From: Panacagrimonas sp965216805
Lineage (GTDB): Bacteria; Pseudomonadota; Gammaproteobacteria; Nevskiales; Nevskiaceae
DNA: 64,000 nucleotides
Direction of reading: 5' to 3'
NCBI RefSeq assembly: GCF_965216805.1
Contig: NZ_CBDCGN010000003.1
Coordinates: forward strand, 682,001-746,000
In this document: positions 59,961 to 64,000 of the stretch, one piece after another
Layout of the letters: each line of letters begins with the position of its first letter
Position numbering within the stretch: the stretch's first letter is position 1
The notes under the pieces: generated by a model
Seen by the model: only the letters and a program-made list of their open reading frames with translations
Database searches by the model: none
What the model was told of the DNA's origin: nothing
Program-made: the position numbers and the translations under genes

Positions 59961-60569
59961 ATGCACGAGATGAAGCCACGACAAAAAACCGGCGGATTCA
60001 CCCTGATCGAGATCCTGATCGCGATGGTCGTGCTGTCCATCGGGATTCTCGGTGTGACCGCGCTGCAACTTGTTTCCAAGCGTAATAACGTCGACGCTGC
60101 GCAACAGGCTGTGGCCGCCAGCCTGGCGCTCGAGATGGTGGAGCGCATGCGGGCGAACAGCAGTTCCGATGCGCTGGCTGCGTACGTGACCAACGCGCCA
60201 GTCGAGATTCGCGCTAACCCTCCAGCGCCGGAGCCGGACTGCGGCACCGCTGGCGGTGTCTGTGACCCCCTGGAGTTGGCCGTCTACGACCTCGCGGTCT
60301 GGGAGCGATCCTTGGCCGGCGCCGACGAGAAACTGGGTGGCGACAACACCGGTGGTCTGCTCAATCCAACTGCCTGTGTTGACGGGCCGGCAGGTGGCAG
60401 CGGCACCTACACCGTCAGCATTGCCTGGCGTGGTGGTGCCGCCCTGCCCGAGGACGATGGTGTGGAATGCGGTGCCGACGCGGTGGATGCGGGCGGCCAG
60501 GCTTTGTATGGCGACAGCGGCGAATACCGACGCACGATTTCCATACCCGCTTTCATCGCGATCCGGTGA
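59961..60569 (+). CDS. pilV: Type IV pilus minor pilin PilV
   Basis: A 202-residue protein. The prepilin motif is GG/FTLIEILIAMVVLSIGILGV, followed by LQLVSKRNNVDAAQQAVAAS, typical of PilV. It lies 10 bp after fimT and just before pilW. Confidence 0.9.
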   Translation: MHEMKPRQKTGGFTLIEILIAMVVLSIGILGVTALQLVSKRNNVDAAQQAVAASLALEMVERMRANSSSDALAAYVTNAPVEIRANPPAPEPDCGTAGGVCDPLELAVYDLAVWERSLAGADEKLGGDNTGGLLNPTACVDGPAGGSGTYTVSIAWRGGAALPEDDGVECGADAVDAGGQALYGDSGEYRRTISIPAFIAIR

Positions 60570-60574
60570 GCGTC

Positions 60575-61717
60575 ATGCGCGCCAACAGCGAAATTACGCG
60601 CCAGCACCGAGAGGCGGGCTTTACCTTAATCGAGCTGATGGTGGCGCTGGTGATCGGCTCGCTGCTTGTGATCGGGATACTGGCCATCTTCATCTATGGA
60701 AATCGTAGTTATCGAGAAGACGATCAGGTCGCCAAGATGCAGGACGAACTGCGATTTGCGATGGCGCAGATCACACGTGATCTGGAGATGGCGGGGTTTT
60801 GGGCGAGCTTGCTGGACCCGGCCGAGGTCACACTAGACGCGGACTTGAGCGTCGCCAGCGACTGTGGGCCCGAAACTCCGCTTCTGCCGGCTTTGGAAGA
60901 AAGCGAGCCAGCGGACAGCCCGCGTAGAACCTGGATTTACGGCAACCTCGAAGCCATCGCCTTTGTCAACGATGCCTCGCCGTCCGAGTCGGCAAGTGTA
61001 TTCCCCTGTCTTGATGAAGGGGAGGTCGGCGCTGGCAATCCGGACGTGATCGCCGTCAAGCGCCTGGCTTCGGAGCTGAGTTACCAGGTTGCAGAAAGCG
61101 AAATAGATGGCCTGTCGAACAACTCCGCGCCTGACGAAATGATGCCGGGGCAGGTGTACGTTCAAAGCAACAACTCCAAAGGCCTTATGTTCGCTCTTGG
61201 TGGCGGGATTCCATCGGGGTCGCCGGTTCCGCCCTATGAATATTGGCGTTACCGGCCGACGATCTATTACATCCGCAGTTTCACCGATCAGGCCGGGGAC
61301 GGGGTTCCTTCGCTCTGCCGGAAGATTCTCTCGCTCGGTGCTGCGCCCACCGGTGAGGAGTCCGAGAGCGAGGAGGGAGAAGGGGGAGGCGAGGTACCGG
61401 CGCTCGTCGGGGCAGGCAGCACCCAATGTCTGGCCACCGGCATTGAGGACCTGCAACTCGAGTTTGGTATTGACCGTAACGGTGATGCGGCACCCGAATT
61501 CTACGATCCCGACCCGACGCCCGATGACCTGCGTCTAGCTGTCGCGGTGCGGGTCACCTTGCTCGCTCGGTCTGAACGCCGCGGCGAGGGCTACACCAAC
61601 CGAAAAACGTATGCACTGACGTCGGAAAAAACGGTGACCCCGAATGATCGTTTTTATCGCCGCACGCTGACCACCACCGTACTGCTGCGCAACCCTGCCG
61701 CTCTCCGGACCTACTGA
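60575..61717 (+). CDS. pilW: Type IV pilus minor pilin PilW
   Basis: A 380-residue protein. The prepilin motif is AG/FTLIELMVALVIGSLLVIGI. The ATG at 60575 follows GGTGA, which also overlaps the pilV stop. The body is long and acidic (EESESEEGEGGGE near the middle), as in PilW of related bacteria. Confidence 0.88.
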   Translation: MRANSEITRQHREAGFTLIELMVALVIGSLLVIGILAIFIYGNRSYREDDQVAKMQDELRFAMAQITRDLEMAGFWASLLDPAEVTLDADLSVASDCGPETPLLPALEESEPADSPRRTWIYGNLEAIAFVNDASPSESASVFPCLDEGEVGAGNPDVIAVKRLASELSYQVAESEIDGLSNNSAPDEMMPGQVYVQSNNSKGLMFALGGGIPSGSPVPPYEYWRYRPTIYYIRSFTDQAGDGVPSLCRKILSLGAAPTGEESESEEGEGGGEVPALVGAGSTQCLATGIEDLQLEFGIDRNGDAAPEFYDPDPTPDDLRLAVAVRVTLLARSERRGEGYTNRKTYALTSEKTVTPNDRFYRRTLTTTVLLRNPAALRTY

Positions 61718-62235
61718 TGAAGTCTCCCTCTTCAAAAGGCAAGGCGTCGCGGCAACGCGGCGCCGCGCTGCTCATCGCCATGCTGGTGCTGTTGATGATG
61801 TCTGTCGCGACGCTCACCGCCGTCCGATTTTCCTCGCTAGGGGTCAAGATGAGCGCCAACGAGGAGCTCGCGGTGGAAGCGTTCCAGAACGCGCAGTCGG
61901 TGGTGGACGCCACGCTGGCCAACCCCAACAACATACGAGTGGTCGGCGGCGCCGGGGAGCGCTTCTGTACGGCAGGCATCGCCGATTGCAACACCTCCTA
62001 CACGCTTTCGCTTGCCGATAACCTGTTCGCTGGCGAAATCGCCGCCGAGCGGGTCAAGGTCGAGGTCGAGCGCCTGGCCCCTGACCTGGGCCTGCCACCA
62101 CGGGCGACCGGGTCCAGTCTGAGCAAGTTCAAGGCAGCCCGTTTCAAGGTGGAAGGCATTTACGACGGCGCAGACCTCGGCTTGGGTCGTGATGAGGTAG
62201 ACCAGGGTGTATTGATCCTGGTGCCGGTGATCTAG
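61717..62235 (+). CDS. pilX: Type IV pilus minor pilin PilX
   Basis: A 172-residue protein. The N-terminus RQRGAALLIAMLVLLMMSVA is the PilX prepilin-like helix. The ATG shares a base with the pilW stop (TGATG). The C-terminal part is small and strand-rich. Confidence 0.88.
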   Translation: MKSPSSKGKASRQRGAALLIAMLVLLMMSVATLTAVRFSSLGVKMSANEELAVEAFQNAQSVVDATLANPNNIRVVGGAGERFCTAGIADCNTSYTLSLADNLFAGEIAAERVKVEVERLAPDLGLPPRATGSSLSKFKAARFKVEGIYDGADLGLGRDEVDQGVLILVPVI

Positions 62236-62265
62236 GTCTGCCGCTAGACTATTGAGAAAAAAACA

Positions 62266-64000
62266 ATGAAGACAAGACGCAGATGGCTGACCTTTGCATG
62301 TGCGGGCGCAATGGCTTTGCCTTGTGCACTGCAAGCCGACGATACCGACATCTATATCAACGGGGGCGCTGGTGGCAGCAGTCCGCCGATGGTGATGTTC
62401 AGCCTGGACTACAGATCAAACCTGACCTCCACCCAGTGCTCCAATGCCAGCGCCGCAAGCTGTGTGCAGGCTCAGTATTTTCGCGCCAACGGCCTGGCCG
62501 ACGATGTCAATCTGATCGGCAGCGGCAAGTTCTATTTCTTCGATACCTTGCGACTCGCCCTCAAGCTGGCACTGCAGAAAACCCGGGAAAAGCTCCTTGA
62601 ATCTGGAAATCCCGATGCGGGGCTGCGAGTCGGCCTGATGATGAGCCACAACAACGTCGGCGTACCCAATCGCGCGGCTGACATCCCGAACTGCGCGGAC
62701 TGCAGTAATGGCGGAGCGATCCTGCGCGGCTTCCGCGATATCCTCGCTGAGGAGGATGCGTTGGAAGAGTTCAACACCACGCTTGCCCGGCTGCGCCAAC
62801 TCAAGGACGGTGGCAACGCACCTGATCACGCCTACCAAGGCGCGGAGATGTATTTCGAACTCTTTCGTTACCTGACCGGGCAAGGGGTCTACAACGGACA
62901 TAACGGCTGGCGCGATTTCGAGTCGGGCAATTCGGTCGATACCAGCAGCAACATGAATGCCTACAAGCCAGCGTCGCTTTCGATCAGCCCGCACACTTGG
63001 CCCGACGGGCGCATCGAGAATGCGGCGCAGACCGCCTATGTGTCTCCGCTGACGGCGGAAGAGGAGTGCACACAAGTTTTCGCGGTGAATTTCTTCTTTG
63101 GCAATTCCAACCAGGATTCGGACTCCAACACTGCGATCAATGCAGCTCGCAGCGCGGGCGGGATGGGACCGGGAACCGCCGGCTCCAATGACGCTTACCT
63201 ACGGACTGTGGAATTCCTGCGCGGAAATGATCTCGGCAATGGCGCGTTCGGCACGGCAGCCGAGGTCTCCGGCGATCAGAACGTGACCTCGTATTTCTTC
63301 TTCAATGGTCAGGGCACCAACAGCGTGACCGCGCTAGCGGATGCGGGCGGAACGACACCGAGACTGGCGAGCGATGACCCCGGCGCGCTGGTACTGGACC
63401 TTACCAATCTATTTGACGAAATCCTCAGTGTCAGCACCACCTTTGTGGCCGCCTCAATTCCCGCCAACGTGTTCAATCGAGCGGGTGTGGTCGACAACGT
63501 CTACATAGCTCTGTTCCAGGCCGACGAAGAGGGCCGACCTTTTTGGCCGGGCAACGTTAAGAAGCTCAAGATCGGAGGCGACGCCAATAATCCGATCCTC
63601 ATCGATGCCACGGGGGCGAGTGCCGTGCAGGACAGCGATGGACGTATTCGTGCGAATGCGCTGACATTCTGGACTGATACCGCTGACCCTCGCCTTGCAA
63701 CCGCGGACGACAACGACACCCCGGAAGATGCCAGCGACGACACGCCGGCCAACAAGGACGGCCGACGTGTCCCGCGCGGCGGTGCCGGGCACAAGATTCC
63801 AGGCTATATCTCGGGCAGCCCGGGATTGAGCAATGCCGATACCGGTGCGCGTCAACTGTTCTATCTCAGCGGTAGCACCCTGTCCCCGCTGAACGCCACC
63901 GCGGCGAATGCCACGGCCTTGCAAACGGCTCTGAAAGCGGCCGATAGCGCGGAGGCTCTCGACTTGCTTGAATTTTTGCGCGGACTCGACCCGGCGAGCG
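62266..64000 (+). CDS. pilY1: PilY1-like pilus tip/assembly protein, 3' end outside window
   Basis: 578 residues are visible, open to the window end. A signal peptide (MKTRRRWLTFACAGAMALP, cut near LQA) starts it. The sequence DDTDIYINGGAGGSSPPMVM and VNLIGSGKFYFFDTLRLALK, then NNVGVPNRAADIP, is typical of the N-terminal, von-Willebrand-like region of PilY1. The beta-propeller half should lie beyond the edge. It helps pilus biogenesis and adhesion. It is 30 bp after pilX. Confidence 0.88.
   Translation, partial: MKTRRRWLTFACAGAMALPCALQADDTDIYINGGAGGSSPPMVMFSLDYRSNLTSTQCSNASAASCVQAQYFRANGLADDVNLIGSGKFYFFDTLRLALKLALQKTREKLLESGNPDAGLRVGLMMSHNNVGVPNRAADIPNCADCSNGGAILRGFRDILAEEDALEEFNTTLARLRQLKDGGNAPDHAYQGAEMYFELFRYLTGQGVYNGHNGWRDFESGNSVDTSSNMNAYKPASLSISPHTWPDGRIENAAQTAYVSPLTAEEECTQVFAVNFFFGNSNQDSDSNTAINAARSAGGMGPGTAGSNDAYLRTVEFLRGNDLGNGAFGTAAEVSGDQNVTSYFFFNGQGTNSVTALADAGGTTPRLASDDPGALVLDLTNLFDEILSVSTTFVAASIPANVFNRAGVVDNVYIALFQADEEGRPFWPGNVKKLKIGGDANNPILIDATGASAVQDSDGRIRANALTFWTDTADPRLATADDNDTPEDASDDTPANKDGRRVPRGGAGHKIPGYISGSPGLSNADTGARQLFYLSGSTLSPLNATAANATALQTALKAADSAEALDLLEFLRGLDPAS

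Overview
The window is GC-rich (about two-thirds G+C by eye), densely coded, and reads as one piece of chromosome from a free-living, respiring, hydrocarbon- or lipid-oxidising gammaproteobacterium. The clearest taxonomic cue is the order argH / algZ-algR / hemC-hemD-hemX-hemY, which is the Pseudomonas-type arrangement. It is supported by DUF4124-ntrB-ntrC, the fimT-pilV-pilW-pilX-pilY1 pilin operon, a b561-YceI operon and an 832-residue PlsB. I cannot name a genus. No rRNA, tRNA, CRISPR array or complete insertion sequence was seen.

Layout. (A) 1-11.7 kb: a redox island. Five tightly packed plus-strand genes encode a diheme-type membrane cytochrome b (cut by the window edge), a membrane-anchored decaheme cytochrome with a cytoplasmic FHA-like domain, a lipoprotein with tandem GlcG/HbpS-like domains, a putative outer-membrane beta-barrel, and a 1248-residue decaheme cytochrome fused to an LVIVD-repeat propeller. 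A convergent pentaheme cytochrome follows. (B) 11.8-18.1 kb: an oxidation cluster (acyl-CoA ligase, SDR, cytochrome P450, divergent zinc alcohol dehydrogenase) with a TetR regulator and a perfect palindromic operator candidate, then a tyrosine phosphatase. (C) 18.3-23.3 kb: wax-ester synthase/DGAT, DUF4124 protein and NtrBC with a canonical NtrC box, ending in a cluster of four hairpins. (D) 23.3-25.1 kb: b561-YceI-YceI. (E) 25.2-36.3 kb: a nitrogen-scavenging block with a five-gene urea/short-chain-amide ABC transporter, formamidase and FmdB. It is divergent from a transporter-sensor fusion (NCS1 permease, cysteine cluster, histidine kinase, receiver) and its LuxR-type response regulator. (F) 36.3-41.3 kb: POT peptide symporter with an M2 peptidyl-dipeptidase lipoprotein, then a membrane desaturase/hydroxylase paired with a small rubredoxin. 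(G) 41.3-43.8 kb: an accessory pocket with REP-like hairpins, a decayed antitoxin, and a convergent restriction endonuclease and methyltransferase pair. (H) 43.9-59.1 kb: housekeeping genes (DUF4112, plsB, FKBP, hemYXDC, algRZ, argH, ppk, a lipoprotein, GDPD). (I) 59.4-64 kb: the minor pilin operon, running off the right edge in pilY1.

How it fits together. Island A has the parts for moving electrons from the quinone pool through the periplasm and possibly across the outer membrane; that is inference from architecture, not from a known homologue. Blocks B and F supply two oxygenase-type systems, a P450 and a rubredoxin-linked di-iron enzyme, for hydrophobic substrates, with the wax-ester synthase as a possible storage outlet. 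Blocks C and E tie nitrogen control to amide use. The best candidates for undescribed biology are island A, especially the FHA-decaheme protein and the decaheme-LVIVD protein, and the NCS1-permease sensor kinase.
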